A stretch of DNA of 64,000 nucleotides, taken from contig NZ_CP082787.1 in assembly GCF_021462285.1 (NCBI RefSeq), positions 2,480,001-2,544,000 on the forward strand. The letters run 5' to 3'. Positions within the stretch are counted from its first letter, which is position 1; each line of letters starts with the position of its first letter. The DNA is from Serratia entomophila. GTDB lineage: Bacteria > Pseudomonadota > Gammaproteobacteria > Enterobacterales > Enterobacteriaceae. The position numbers and the translations under genes were made by a program. Shown here piece by piece: positions 37,401 to 47,451 of the stretch. The notes below the pieces were generated by a model. The model saw only the letters and a program-made list of their open reading frames with translations. It searched no databases and was not told where the DNA came from.

Positions 37401-37607
37401 CAACTGCTGTTCAATCACCTGAGTGACGCTGTTCTCCAGCGTTTGCGCATCCGCGCCCGGATAAGTGGCGGCGATCGAGATCTGCGGCGGCGAAACGTCC
37501 GGGTATTGCGATATCGGCAGGGAGTTGATCGACATCAGGCCGCACAGCATGACGATGATGGCGATAACCCAGGCGAACACCGGCCGCCGGATAAAGAACT
37601 GCGCCAT
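34476..37607 (-). CDS. RND multidrug efflux pump, inner-membrane subunit (HAE1/AcrB type)
   Basis: A 1043-residue HAE1-family pump. The start [17 protein letters not shown], the segment [24 protein letters not shown] with the proton-relay Asp pair, and [21 protein letters not shown] are standard AcrB/MexB landmarks. Twelve membrane helices and two large periplasmic loops are implied. It exports hydrophobic or amphipathic drugs by proton exchange. It is preceded by the adaptor gene (stop at 37609, one base apart) and followed by the NodT-type channel gene. Serratia has several such pumps (Sde systems); I cannot assign a symbol safely. Confidence 0.93.
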   Translation of the reverse strand: [1043 protein letters not shown]

Positions 37608-37608
37608 A

Positions 37609-38751
37609 TTACTGCCCCCCGCTCTGGGCTTTTTCGGCCGCCACGTCCACCGGTTTGACGGCGACGCCGGCGGCCACCTTGCTGGTGCCCTCCACGATCA
37701 ACCGATCGCCGTCGTTAAGGCCTTTGTCTATCAGCCAGTTGCTGCCAATGACCCGTTCTGCGGTGACGTCGCGCAGTTCCACCCTGTTTTGCGCATCGAC
37801 CACCAGGGCGGTAGCTTCGCCCTTGGCGTTGCGCGTAATGCCCTGTTGCGGCGCCAGAATGGCCTTGGGATCCACGCCGTTGTCGACCTTGGCATGCACA
37901 TACATGCCCGGCAGCAGCTGGTGTTCCGGGTTGGGGAACAGGGCGCGCAGCGTGACCGAGCCGGTGGACTCATCCACCGCCACCTCGGTCAGCTCCAGTT
38001 TGCCGCTATGGCCGTAAGGGGTACCGTCCTCCAGCGAGATGGCGACCGGCGTGACATCTCCGCGCTGCAACGAGGCCTGCTGGCGGCGCAGTTTGAGCAA
38101 CTGGGTGCTGGACTGGGTCAGATCGACGTAGACCGGATCCAGCGCGCGGATGGTGGCCAGCGCATCGGTCTGCCCGGCGGTCACCAGCGCCCCCGGCGTG
38201 ACCGAAGAGATGCCGATGCGCCCGGCGATCGGCGCGCGCACCTTGGTGTATTCGAGATTGATGCGCGCCGACGCCAGCGCAGCCTGGTACTGCGCCACCG
38301 AAGCCACCGCCGCCAGGTAACTGGCCTGGGCATCGTCGGCGTCCTGTTTGGAGACGCCATTTTCTTTCACCAGCACCGCATAGCGCTGGGCCTTCAGCCG
38401 GGCGGACTGCACCGTTGCCTGGGCGTTCTTCAGCTGGGCGGCAGCCTGGTCATAGCTGGCCTGATAGGTCGCGGGATCGATCTGATACAGCACCTGCCCG
38501 GCTTTCACCTCATCGCCTTCGACAAACAGCCGCTGCTTGATAATGCCGTCAACCTGCGGCCGCACGTCGGAGGTCATGGTGGCGTTAACCCGGCCGGTCA
38601 GTTCGCTGCTCAGGGTGACCGGCCGGCCGCGCAACGTAACCACGCCAACCTCCTGCGCGGCCCCCGCTCCCGCCGGCGCGGCGCCGCTCTGGCCGTCACA
38701 GGCGCTCAGCAGCAGCGACAGGCTGACAAGAAAAATCGTTTTCCTCTGCAT
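37609..38751 (-). CDS. RND efflux periplasmic adaptor (membrane fusion) lipoprotein
   Basis: A 380-residue AcrA/MexA-like adaptor. KTIFLVSLSLLLSAC is a lipoprotein signal. The body shows the lipoyl half-motifs GRVNATMTSDVRPQVDGIIKQ and YTKVRAPIAGRIGISSVTPGALV, an alpha-hairpin between them, and the beta-barrel LNDGDRLIVEGTSKVAAGVAV at the end. It is the first gene of the three-gene pump operon. A 24-base palindrome sits 14 bases before the start codon (38765-38788) and probably is an operator. Confidence 0.92.
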   Translation of the reverse strand: MQRKTIFLVSLSLLLSACDGQSGAAPAGAGAAQEVGVVTLRGRPVTLSSELTGRVNATMTSDVRPQVDGIIKQRLFVEGDEVKAGQVLYQIDPATYQASYDQAAAQLKNAQATVQSARLKAQRYAVLVKENGVSKQDADDAQASYLAAVASVAQYQAALASARINLEYTKVRAPIAGRIGISSVTPGALVTAGQTDALATIRALDPVYVDLTQSSTQLLKLRRQQASLQRGDVTPVAISLEDGTPYGHSGKLELTEVAVDESTGSVTLRALFPNPEHQLLPGMYVHAKVDNGVDPKAILAPQQGITRNAKGEATALVVDAQNRVELRDVTAERVIGSNWLIDKGLNDGDRLIVEGTSKVAAGVAVKPVDVAAEKAQSGGQ

Positions 38752-38764
38752 TGACTAACTATCC

Positions 38765-38788
38765 TATTGAGAATGACTATTCTCAATA
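38765..38788. promoter_or_regulatory. Palindromic operator before the RND pump operon
   Basis: TATTGAGAAT, GACT, ATTCTCAATA: perfect 10-base arms with a 4-base spacer, immediately upstream of the adaptor gene. The size fits a TetR-type operator. The GAGAAT/ATTCTC hexamers also resemble a Fur box (about 10 of 14 positions in either 7-1-7 register). No regulator gene is adjacent on this side. Confidence 0.6.
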
Positions 38789-38899
38789 TATCGAATGCGG
38801 TGTTTTTCGTCTGACAGGGTTGCGTAAGGATTGCGTAAAAATCCATCGCAGGGCATGAGGAACGCCGGCGCGGAGTATGGATTGCGCCGGCGTTAGCGG

Positions 38900-40455
<1,556 letters not shown>

Positions 40456-40457
40456 AT

Positions 40458-41165
40458 ATGGGCTGTTCTTTTCCTCGGTCAATGGATCCCACCGCGATGA
40501 CAGCACGAAACGTTCAAAACCCCGCCAAGCCCCGCCGCCCCGGCCGGCCGAGCGGCGGCGCCAAAGGGACGGATAAGCGCGAGCATCTGCTTGATACCGC
40601 GCTAAACCTGTTTGCCCGCCAGGGCATAGTAGACACTTCGCTGAACGCCATCGCCCGCGCCGCCGGCGTGACCCCGGCGATGCTGCACTACTACTTCCAC
40701 AACCGGGAACAGCTGCTGGACGTGTTGATCGAAGAGCGTTTTCTGCCGGTGCGCAAGATTGCCGGCGAGGTGTTCGACGCCAACGCGGACGATCCGGTCG
40801 CCGCCTTCACCCAACTGGCGCAGCGTTTTATCGACATCGCGTTGGAGCACCCGTGGTTTGCCCCGCTGTGGCTGCGGGAGGTAATGAGTGAAAGCGGCGT
40901 GCTGAAACAGCGGATGGATGAACGTTTCGGCGATGAGCGCCGCAAGATCGCGCTGCAATCCATCGCCCGCTGGCAGGCGCAGGGCAAGCTCAATCCCGAT
41001 CTCGAGCCCTCCCTGCTGTTCTTCACGCTATTCGGTATCACGCTGCTGCCGCTGGCCACCGCGCCCAAATGGCGCCAAGATAAGGATAAAAACCAGCTGA
41101 ACGCCGAAGACATCGCCCGCCATGCCATCGCCCTGTTGCGCTACGGCGTGGGCCCGGCGCGTTGA
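40458..41165 (+). CDS. TetR/AcrR-family repressor
   Basis: 235 residues from the ATG at 40458; starts at 40482 (MDPTAM) or 40497 (MTARN) are also possible and would move the start away from the operator. An Arg/Pro-rich arm (AKPRRPGRPSGGAKGTD) precedes the helix-turn-helix LDTALNLFARQGIVDTSLNAIARAAGVTPAMLHYYFHNREQLL (family block, shown by landmarks). The C-terminal ligand-binding domain follows (EHPWFAPLWLREVMSESG). It probably represses the divergent MFS pump and itself. Confidence 0.88.
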   Translation: MGCSFPRSMDPTAMTARNVQNPAKPRRPGRPSGGAKGTDKREHLLDTALNLFARQGIVDTSLNAIARAAGVTPAMLHYYFHNREQLLDVLIEERFLPVRKIAGEVFDANADDPVAAFTQLAQRFIDIALEHPWFAPLWLREVMSESGVLKQRMDERFGDERRKIALQSIARWQAQGKLNPDLEPSLLFFTLFGITLLPLATAPKWRQDKDKNQLNAEDIARHAIALLRYGVGPAR

Positions 41166-41520
41166 TCGCACCGCGATGTCAGCGGCCGCCTATGCGTTCC
41201 ATTTTCATTTCCTAAAACTGCCAACTGACGTTCCAGCCCCACCTTGATTGGGGCTGCATCGGTGCCCAGTGCCGACATCACGCCCCCCTTCCCCATAACG
41301 CATTCGGTTTTCCCGAACCTGCTCTTTTGACACTTTCATGCTTTACTGCCCCCTCAAAATATAGGGCCATCATACATTGATGATAACCATAATCTAATCA
41401 ATTGACTTTTTAGATTATGACCATCATCATTACCGCCTGCCGAGACCAGCAAGTAAAGCAGCAGGCGTCCCCGGTTGCACATTGCGAATCTGTTTACCCA
41501 TTAATAAAGAAGATCAATTT
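41166..41520. promoter_or_regulatory. Intergenic stretch with inverted repeats before the SDR gene
   Basis: No gene is seen in these 355 bases. A hairpin AGCCCC/GGGGCT (41235-41240 with 41250-41255) may end the TetR transcript. Further right, CATAATCTAA (41388-41397) and TTAGATTATG (41410-41419) form a perfect 10-base inverted repeat with a 12-base spacer, a likely operator for the SDR gene. Base composition turns AT-rich here. Confidence 0.5.
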
Positions 41521-42303
41521 ATGACTAAAGCTTCAGCTCTCATTACAGGCGCATCCACGGGTATTGGTGCCGTTTATGCTGAACGGTTCGCTCGCCGGAG
41601 CCATAACCTTGTTCTGGTTGCGCGCGACAAAGCAAGGTTAGAGATACTTGCCGATCGTCTGCGGCAAGAAAATGGTATCTCTGTCGATGTTCTGCCTGCC
41701 GACCTCACGCAACCGATTGATTTAGCAGCTGTCGAAGCTCGCCTGCGTGAAGACGCGCGGATTGGCATTCTTATCAACAACGCGGGCATCGCGCAGTCCG
41801 GCAGTTTTACAGAGCAGACGCCTGATTCGATAGAAAGCCTTATCGCGCTCAACGTCACCGCCCTGACGAGGCTTGCCAGTGCGGTGACGCCACGGTTTGT
41901 GCAAGCGGGTGAAGGATCGATCGTCAACATCAGTTCCATCGTAGGCCTGGCTCCTGAATTTTCCATGTCGGTTTACGGCGCAACCAAAGCCTTTGTTCTT
42001 TTCTTGTCTCAGGGCATGAATGTAGAGCTGTCATCTAAGGGCATTTATATCCAGGCAGTGCTCCCTGCCGGCACTTACACTGAAATTTGGGAACGTGCGG
42101 GTATCGACATCAGTAATTCGTCAAAATTTATGGAAGTGGGCGAGTTAGTGGATGCCGCTCTGGCGGGTTTTGATCGCCGTGAACTCGTCACCATCCCACC
42201 TTTACACAATGCTGCGCGCTGGGACACCCTCGATGCTTCGCGTCAGGCTTTGCTTTCAGACATCAAACAGGATGAAGCCGCCGAGCGATATAAAGCGCTC
42301 TAG
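41521..42303 (+). CDS. Short-chain dehydrogenase/reductase (classical SDR)
   Basis: 260 residues from the ATG at 41521; an in-frame reading from 41482 lacks a better ribosome site. It has TGASTGIGAVYAERFAR (NADP-binding), ILINNAGIAQSG and the catalytic YGATK (Tyr152, Lys156), with the serine in NISSIVGL. The substrate is unknown. It is followed, after a perfect 12-base hairpin, by a quinone-oxidoreductase-like gene in the same direction. Both genes are visibly AT-richer than their neighbours, suggesting joint transfer. Confidence 0.87.
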   Translation: MTKASALITGASTGIGAVYAERFARRSHNLVLVARDKARLEILADRLRQENGISVDVLPADLTQPIDLAAVEARLREDARIGILINNAGIAQSGSFTEQTPDSIESLIALNVTALTRLASAVTPRFVQAGEGSIVNISSIVGLAPEFSMSVYGATKAFVLFLSQGMNVELSSKGIYIQAVLPAGTYTEIWERAGIDISNSSKFMEVGELVDAALAGFDRRELVTIPPLHNAARWDTLDASRQALLSDIKQDEAAERYKAL

Positions 42304-42316
42304 CTAATGAGGTGCA

Positions 42317-42350
42317 CTCTGCAGAACGGTCTTTTGCACGTTCTGCAGAG
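42317..42350. repeat. Perfect 12-base inverted repeat between two oxidoreductase genes
   Basis: CTCTGCAGAACG and CGTTCTGCAGAG around a 10-base loop. No U-tract follows. It may be a terminator, mRNA processing site or operator. Confidence 0.6.
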
Positions 42351-42472
42351 AGGTAAAACGGGCAGATCCTTTTTGCAGTATTTATCGAGCTATCCCTGGG
42401 GATTGCCTTTTTACTCAGCAACAGATCCGCTAAGAAAAATGCCACTGACAAACGCGACAGGGTAAACGACAA

Positions 42473-43492
42473 ATGAATGCCAAGACGATGAAAGCCTTTA
42501 CGTTTAAACGCTACGGTAAATCCCCTGAATCAGGATTCGATAACGTCGGTTATCCTGTAATCAATGCGGATGAAATCCTGGTTAAAGTGCATGCGGCTGG
42601 TCTGAATCCGATTGATAACATTATCCCAACCGGAATATTTAAGCCGGTTTTGCATTTTAAGCTCCCCGCTACATTGGGCAGTGACTTGTCCGGAGTTGTC
42701 ATCTCCGTGGGGAGCCGCGTGACGCGTTTCACGCCAGGTGACGAAATCTTTGCCAGCATTTTCGACAGAGGAACGGGATCTCTTGCCGAATTTGCAGCAG
42801 TGCCTGAAAGCGCCGCAGCAATGAAGCCCGCAAACCTGGATTTTGTGCAGGCAGCTTCGCTCCCGATGGTGAGCCTCACGTCCTGGCAAGCGCTGACAGA
42901 GCGAGCCAGGCTGCAGGCTGGTCAGAAGGTTTTCATCCCGGCAGGTTCCGGGGGAATTGGCAGTTTTGCGATCCAATTGGCGAAGCACCTTGGCGCAAAG
43001 GTGGGAACGACAACAAGTTCAGGCAACGTCGAGTGGGTAAGTCGTCTTGGCGCAGACGAAGTGGTTGATTATAAAAAGCAACAATTCGAAAAGGTGATGA
43101 GCGGCTACGATATCGTTCTCGGTACTGTCAGAGGCGATTCAATTGAAAAATCTACCCAGATCCTAAATTTTGGTGGAAAGATTGTTTCCCTCACCGGGCC
43201 CTTAGATACCGCGTTCGCACGGGCTCGGGGACTAAACGCCTTACTGCGTTTTGTGTTCGGGCTGATGAGCCGCAAGATCATACGTCTTACGAAAAAACGG
43301 GGTCTGACCTATTCATTTCTCTTTGTCCGTCCTGATGGCAATCAACTTAACCAAATCGGCAAGCTCATAGAAGCCGAACAAATCAAGCCCGTGATCGACA
43401 AGGTGTTCCCCTTTGCAGAGGCCAGGGAGGCTCTTGCCTACCTTGCCCAGGGGCATGCGAAAGGAAAAGTGGTCGTCAAGATTCAGGACTGA
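42473..43492 (+). CDS. NADP-dependent quinone oxidoreductase-like protein (MDR, zinc-free)
   Basis: 339 residues from the ATG at 42473, or 334 from the ATG at 42488. It has the GroES-like N-terminal domain (VKVHAAGLNPIDN, ATLGSDLSGVVISVG) and a Rossmann domain with KVFIPAGSGGIGSFAIQLAKHLGAKV split around the AGSGGIGSFA loop. It lacks zinc ligands, as in quinone oxidoreductases and enoyl reductases. It would reduce quinones or enones with NADPH. It follows the SDR gene in the same AT-richer block. Confidence 0.87.
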   Translation: MNAKTMKAFTFKRYGKSPESGFDNVGYPVINADEILVKVHAAGLNPIDNIIPTGIFKPVLHFKLPATLGSDLSGVVISVGSRVTRFTPGDEIFASIFDRGTGSLAEFAAVPESAAAMKPANLDFVQAASLPMVSLTSWQALTERARLQAGQKVFIPAGSGGIGSFAIQLAKHLGAKVGTTTSSGNVEWVSRLGADEVVDYKKQQFEKVMSGYDIVLGTVRGDSIEKSTQILNFGGKIVSLTGPLDTAFARARGLNALLRFVFGLMSRKIIRLTKKRGLTYSFLFVRPDGNQLNQIGKLIEAEQIKPVIDKVFPFAEAREALAYLAQGHAKGKVVVKIQD

Positions 43493-43704
43493 TAACAACG
43501 GAAGTTTAAATCTGTGAAATAGAGTCATCACCGAGAGCAATCTCCGCAAGTTTGACGACATCTACTCCTGCATGGCGGTTGCTTTGTTAAGACATTCTTT
43601 TCAGGGGGGCCGGCCTGTTTTCAATAATCTTAATGCCAGGCTTCACATCGTCCCGCAACAAACGATATATTTAGCGTACATCTGATTAGAAAGGCTTATC
43701 AGCA

Positions 43705-44568
43705 ATGCTAAAACATTGGCCACCGCTCAACGCCATGCGCGGGTTTGAAGCCGCCGCCCGGCTGGGCAGCTTTCACCAGGCAGCCGACGAGCTGCACCTC
43801 ACGCAGTCGGCGATCAGCCAACAGATCCGCAGCCTGGAATCCTATCTGGAGCAACCGCTGTTTTTCCGCACCGGACGCAGCGTCAACCTTACCGACGCAG
43901 GGCGCGATCTCTACAGCACCGCGCAGGTGATGCTGCAGCAATTGGCCGTCGGCATTCGCCGGCTGGATCAGTACCGCAAGCCCAACCAGCTGATCGTCAA
44001 CACCACCCCGGCCTTTGCCAGACACTGGCTGCTGCCGCGGCTGGCTGATTTTCATCGCCGCCATCCGCAGCTCGACCTGTGGCTGTTCACCAGCTTCGAG
44101 CCGCCGGAGATGGCAACGGAAACCGTCGACATCGCCATTCGCGACGACCTCAGCGCGCAGGCCGGCTGCGCGTTCAACATCCTGCATGCCGACCGGCTGT
44201 ATCCCGCCTGCCACCCCAGCCTGCTGGCGACCCCGCCGGAACAGCGGCTGACGCTGCACGGCGAACGCGAAATGGACTGGAGCCACTGGACGGTGGCGGG
44301 CGGGCATGACGTTGGACAACAGAGCCACGGGCTTAACTTTTCCGATCCCGGCCTGCTGATGGATGCCGCCTGCAGCGGCCTCGGCATCGCGCTGGTCAGC
44401 CAGCTGTTGTCACAACGGGCCTGCGCCGCGGGCCAGCTGCAGCCGATGGCCGAGAAAAGCGTGCGCGGCGCCAGCTGGGCGTGGCTTATCCACCGCGACA
44501 GCGAAAACAACCCGCTTACCCGCCAGTTTTGCCAGTGGCTGACCGAAGCGCTGCCAGGCGCGGTTTAA
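43705..44568 (+). CDS. LysR-family regulator, GcvA-like
   Basis: 287 residues. The N-terminus LPPLNAMRGFEAAAR-type opening (here WPPLNAMRGFEAAARLGSF) and HQAADELHLTQSAISQQIRSLE are GcvA-branch hallmarks. The effector domain is slightly short. The gene is followed 150 bases later by the gamma-glutamyltransferase gene in the same direction, so a regulatory link is possible but unproven. Confidence 0.88.
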   Translation: MLKHWPPLNAMRGFEAAARLGSFHQAADELHLTQSAISQQIRSLESYLEQPLFFRTGRSVNLTDAGRDLYSTAQVMLQQLAVGIRRLDQYRKPNQLIVNTTPAFARHWLLPRLADFHRRHPQLDLWLFTSFEPPEMATETVDIAIRDDLSAQAGCAFNILHADRLYPACHPSLLATPPEQRLTLHGEREMDWSHWTVAGGHDVGQQSHGLNFSDPGLLMDAACSGLGIALVSQLLSQRACAAGQLQPMAEKSVRGASWAWLIHRDSENNPLTRQFCQWLTEALPGAV

Positions 44569-44717
44569 CGTTTTACGTCACGATTCTTCACGCCGGTCAG
44601 GCAGCCCCGCCTGACCGCTGCTACCTTCAATATGGCGCCCAAAAATGCGCTAAGCCCCTGTTTAAAAATAATTAGTTTAATTCACCTGATAATTGCACAA
44701 CGCTAAAAGGATCTGCT

Positions 44718-46391
44718 ATGTCTGCCGGTTTATTGAAAAAGATAACGCTGAGCGTGGCGCTGGTCTGCGCCGTCCCGGCGGTTTTTGCCGCCGATCTGAC
44801 CGCCGGGGCGGTGGCTGCCCCCGATCAATATGGCGCAAAAGTTGCCGCACAAATTCTGCAGGCCGGCGGCAACGCCGTTGATGCGGCGGTCGCCACCGCT
44901 TTTACCCTTGCGGTTACCTACCCTGAAGCCGGCAATATCGGCGGCGGCGGTTTTATGACGCTGTACGTCGACGGCAAGCCCTATTTTCTCGACTACCGCG
45001 AAGTCGCCCCCAAGGCTGCCAGCAAGAGCATGTATCTGAATGAAAAAGGCGAAGTGATTGAAAATCTCAGCCTGGTCGGCAGCCGCGCCGCCGGGGTACC
45101 CGGCACCGTGCTGGGGCTGTGGGAAGCGCACAAACGCTTCGGCAAACTCCCCTGGGCCGAACTGCTGACGCCGGCCATCGGCTACGCGCGGCAAGGTTTT
45201 AAGGTGGCCGGTCAGCAATATCAATACCGCGAAGACGCCAACAAACTTTTCGCCGGCAAAACCAATTTTGGCGATTACTTTGGCGGCATGAAGCCCGGCT
45301 CGGTGTTTAAACAGCCGGAACTGGCGAAAACGCTGGAACGCATCGCCGACAAGGGAGCCGAAGATTTCTATCAGGGGGAAACCGCCCGCCTGCTGATCGC
45401 CCAGATGCAACGCGACGGCGGCCTGATCGCCCAGGCGGATCTGACCGACTACCGGGTGAAATGGCGTGAACCCATGCGCATCAGCTGGCGCGGCAACACC
45501 ATTTATACCGCGCCGCTGCCCAGCTCCGGCGGCATTGCGCTGGCCCAGCTGCTGGGCATCAAGGAAGATCGCGCCGCCGATTTCAACGGCGTGACGCTGA
45601 ATTCGGCACGCTATATTCACCTGCTGGCGGAAATTGAAAAGCGGGTGTTCGCCGACCGCGCCGACTACCTGGGGGATCCGGACTTCACCAAGGTGCCGGA
45701 GGCGCAGCTGATCGCCCCCGACTATCTGCAAAAACGCGCCGACGAGATCAACCCAACGGCAATTTCCCCAACCGAGAAAGTACGCCCAGGCCTGGAAACC
45801 CATCAGACCACCCACTTCTCGATCGTGGACGCCGCCGGCAACGCGGTCAGCAATACCTACACGCTCAATTGGGACTTCGGCAGCGGCGTGGTGGTCAAAG
45901 GCGCCGGCTTCCTGCTGAATGACGAAATGGACGACTTCAGCGCCAAACCGGGCGTGGCCAACGCCTTTGGCGTGGTCGGCAGCGACGCCAACGCCATCGA
46001 ACCGGGCAAACGCATGCTCTCTTCGATGAGCCCGACCATAGTGACCCGCGACGGCCAGGTTAGCCTGGTGATCGGCACGCCCGGCGGCTCGCGTATTTTC
46101 ACCTCGATTTTCCAGGTGATGAATAGTATCTACGATTATCACCTGCCGCTGAGCCAGGCGGTGGCCGCGCAGCGCGTGCATCACCAGCTGTTGCCGAAGG
46201 ATACCCTTTATTATGACGGCTTCGCCCCGCTGACCGGCAAGGTGGCCGACGAGCTGAAGGCCATGGGCTATGTGCTGGAGGATCAAGGCTGGAATATGGG
46301 GGATATTCAGGTGATTCGCATCGATGGCCGCACGCCGGAAACCGCCTCGGATCCACGCGGCCGCGGCGTGGGGCTGGTGGTGCCGCAGTAA
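44718..46391 (+). CDS. ggt: Gamma-glutamyltransferase (periplasmic)
   Basis: A 557-residue precursor. Residues 1-24 (LLKKITLSVALVCAVPAVFA) are a signal peptide. AAPDQYGAKVAAQILQAGGNAVDAAVATAF opens the large subunit (family block by its ends). Autocleavage should occur before Thr364 in HQTTHFSIVD, the new N-terminal nucleophile of the small subunit. NTYTLNWDFGSG and LLNDEMDDFS form the active site. It cleaves or transfers the gamma-glutamyl group of glutathione. A GC hairpin (46399-46407 with 46418-46426) follows. Confidence 0.94.
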   Translation: MSAGLLKKITLSVALVCAVPAVFAADLTAGAVAAPDQYGAKVAAQILQAGGNAVDAAVATAFTLAVTYPEAGNIGGGGFMTLYVDGKPYFLDYREVAPKAASKSMYLNEKGEVIENLSLVGSRAAGVPGTVLGLWEAHKRFGKLPWAELLTPAIGYARQGFKVAGQQYQYREDANKLFAGKTNFGDYFGGMKPGSVFKQPELAKTLERIADKGAEDFYQGETARLLIAQMQRDGGLIAQADLTDYRVKWREPMRISWRGNTIYTAPLPSSGGIALAQLLGIKEDRAADFNGVTLNSARYIHLLAEIEKRVFADRADYLGDPDFTKVPEAQLIAPDYLQKRADEINPTAISPTEKVRPGLETHQTTHFSIVDAAGNAVSNTYTLNWDFGSGVVVKGAGFLLNDEMDDFSAKPGVANAFGVVGSDANAIEPGKRMLSSMSPTIVTRDGQVSLVIGTPGGSRIFTSIFQVMNSIYDYHLPLSQAVAAQRVHHQLLPKDTLYYDGFAPLTGKVADELKAMGYVLEDQGWNMGDIQVIRIDGRTPETASDPRGRGVGLVVPQ

Positions 46392-46398
46392 CGCTCTG

Positions 46399-46426
46399 GC
46401 GGCACGCCGAGGTCGGTGCGTGCCGC
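46399..46426 (+). terminator. Hairpin after ggt
   Basis: GCGGCACGC and GCGTGCCGC around a 10-base loop. It lacks a U-tract but lies between convergent genes. Confidence 0.5.
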
Positions 46427-46469
46427 TATCACCGACACTTACCCGACTTTTACCGGGAAAGTGATGTGT

Positions 46470-47405
46470 TTATTGCTTACGCGTCCAGCCGTTGCTCTGG
46501 TCATTCTTGACCACGTCAACAAAGGAAGCAGGCAGCAGGTTGCGGAACAATCCGTCATCCTCTTCGATAACGCTGACCATTTTGTCCACCATTTCCTGCG
46601 GATCGAACTGATCGAACGGAAACTTGAGATTGCTGTGGTCGATAAAATTCACCTTGGGGTCATACCACTTCCTGTAGCTTTCCATCATGCGATCGTTAAA
46701 GCCGGTCAGATAGGGGCCGGGGTTGATCGTGGCCACTTTTACGCCAAAATCGGCCAGCTCCATGTGCAGGGCTTCGGCAATGGCTTCCAGCGCGTGCTTG
46801 GAGGCACAGTATGCGCCGGTAAAGGCGCCGGTCAGCAGCCCCGCCACCGAAGAGACAAACACTATCTTGCCGCTTTTGCGGCCGACCATTTGCTTAATGA
46901 ATCCCTGGGTCAGCGCCATACTGGAAAACACGTTGGTCTCAAACTGGGAGCGCAACACGTCGATGGGAATTTCGGCTATTGCCCCGGCTTCGGCAATGCC
47001 TGCGTTGTTGAACAGTACGTCGATATTCCATTTCCAGGCGTATTCGCGATCGCGTTGATCCAAAATATCCAACTTTTCCACCTGCAGAGTGACGCCGCGC
47101 TGTTTGGCGGCCTCCAGCAGCTGAGTGACCTGCGGCGTGAGCTGCACCCCGGCGATCACCTGATGTCCGCGGGCCGCCAGCGCCAGTGAGACGTCACGAC
47201 CGAAACCGGAGCCTGCGCCCGTCACCAATACCGTTTTTTTAGCCATGTCGTTATTTCCTCTGTTTACATTGAGATGAGATGCTGTCGCGGCGATTGCAGG
47301 CAATGCCGACGATGCCGCCAGAACGCCGCTGCCGATAATAAATTTCCTGCGGGTTATTTCATGCATACGCCCTCCTTCTGCCTGTGCAGAATGCATTATT
47401 TTCAA
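46470..47405 (-). CDS. SDR oxidoreductase with in-frame Tat-like leader
   Basis: The frame codes for 311 residues from 47405. Residues about 14-45 read EITRRKFIIGSGVLAASSAL followed by PAIAATA, a twin-arginine-type signal with a cleavage-like site. The catalytic part begins at MAKKTVLVTGAGSGFG, with the ATG at 47246 preceded by the good Shine-Dalgarno AGAGGAAA, so a 258-residue cytosolic form is possible. SDR motifs are FNNAGIAEAG and AYCASKHALEAIAEAL. Either two forms are made, or a Tat-exported gene fragment lies fused upstream by chance. NAD(P)-dependent SDRs are not usual Tat cargo. The next gene upstream, on the same strand, is a GlcG/HbpS-type protein. Confidence 0.8.
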   Translation of the reverse strand: MKIMHSAQAEGGRMHEITRRKFIIGSGVLAASSALPAIAATASHLNVNRGNNDMAKKTVLVTGAGSGFGRDVSLALAARGHQVIAGVQLTPQVTQLLEAAKQRGVTLQVEKLDILDQRDREYAWKWNIDVLFNNAGIAEAGAIAEIPIDVLRSQFETNVFSSMALTQGFIKQMVGRKSGKIVFVSSVAGLLTGAFTGAYCASKHALEAIAEALHMELADFGVKVATINPGPYLTGFNDRMMESYRKWYDPKVNFIDHSNLKFPFDQFDPQEMVDKMVSVIEEDDGLFRNLLPASFVDVVKNDQSNGWTRKQ

Positions 47406-47451
47406 ACGAGTGGTTTATTTCGCTCACGCCGCGTAATACGCGGTGTGATAT

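Noticed and set aside
44730..46286. 518-codon minus-strand frame
   Set aside because: Antisense of ggt, which is complete with signal peptide and catalytic threonine; no motif on the opposite strand.
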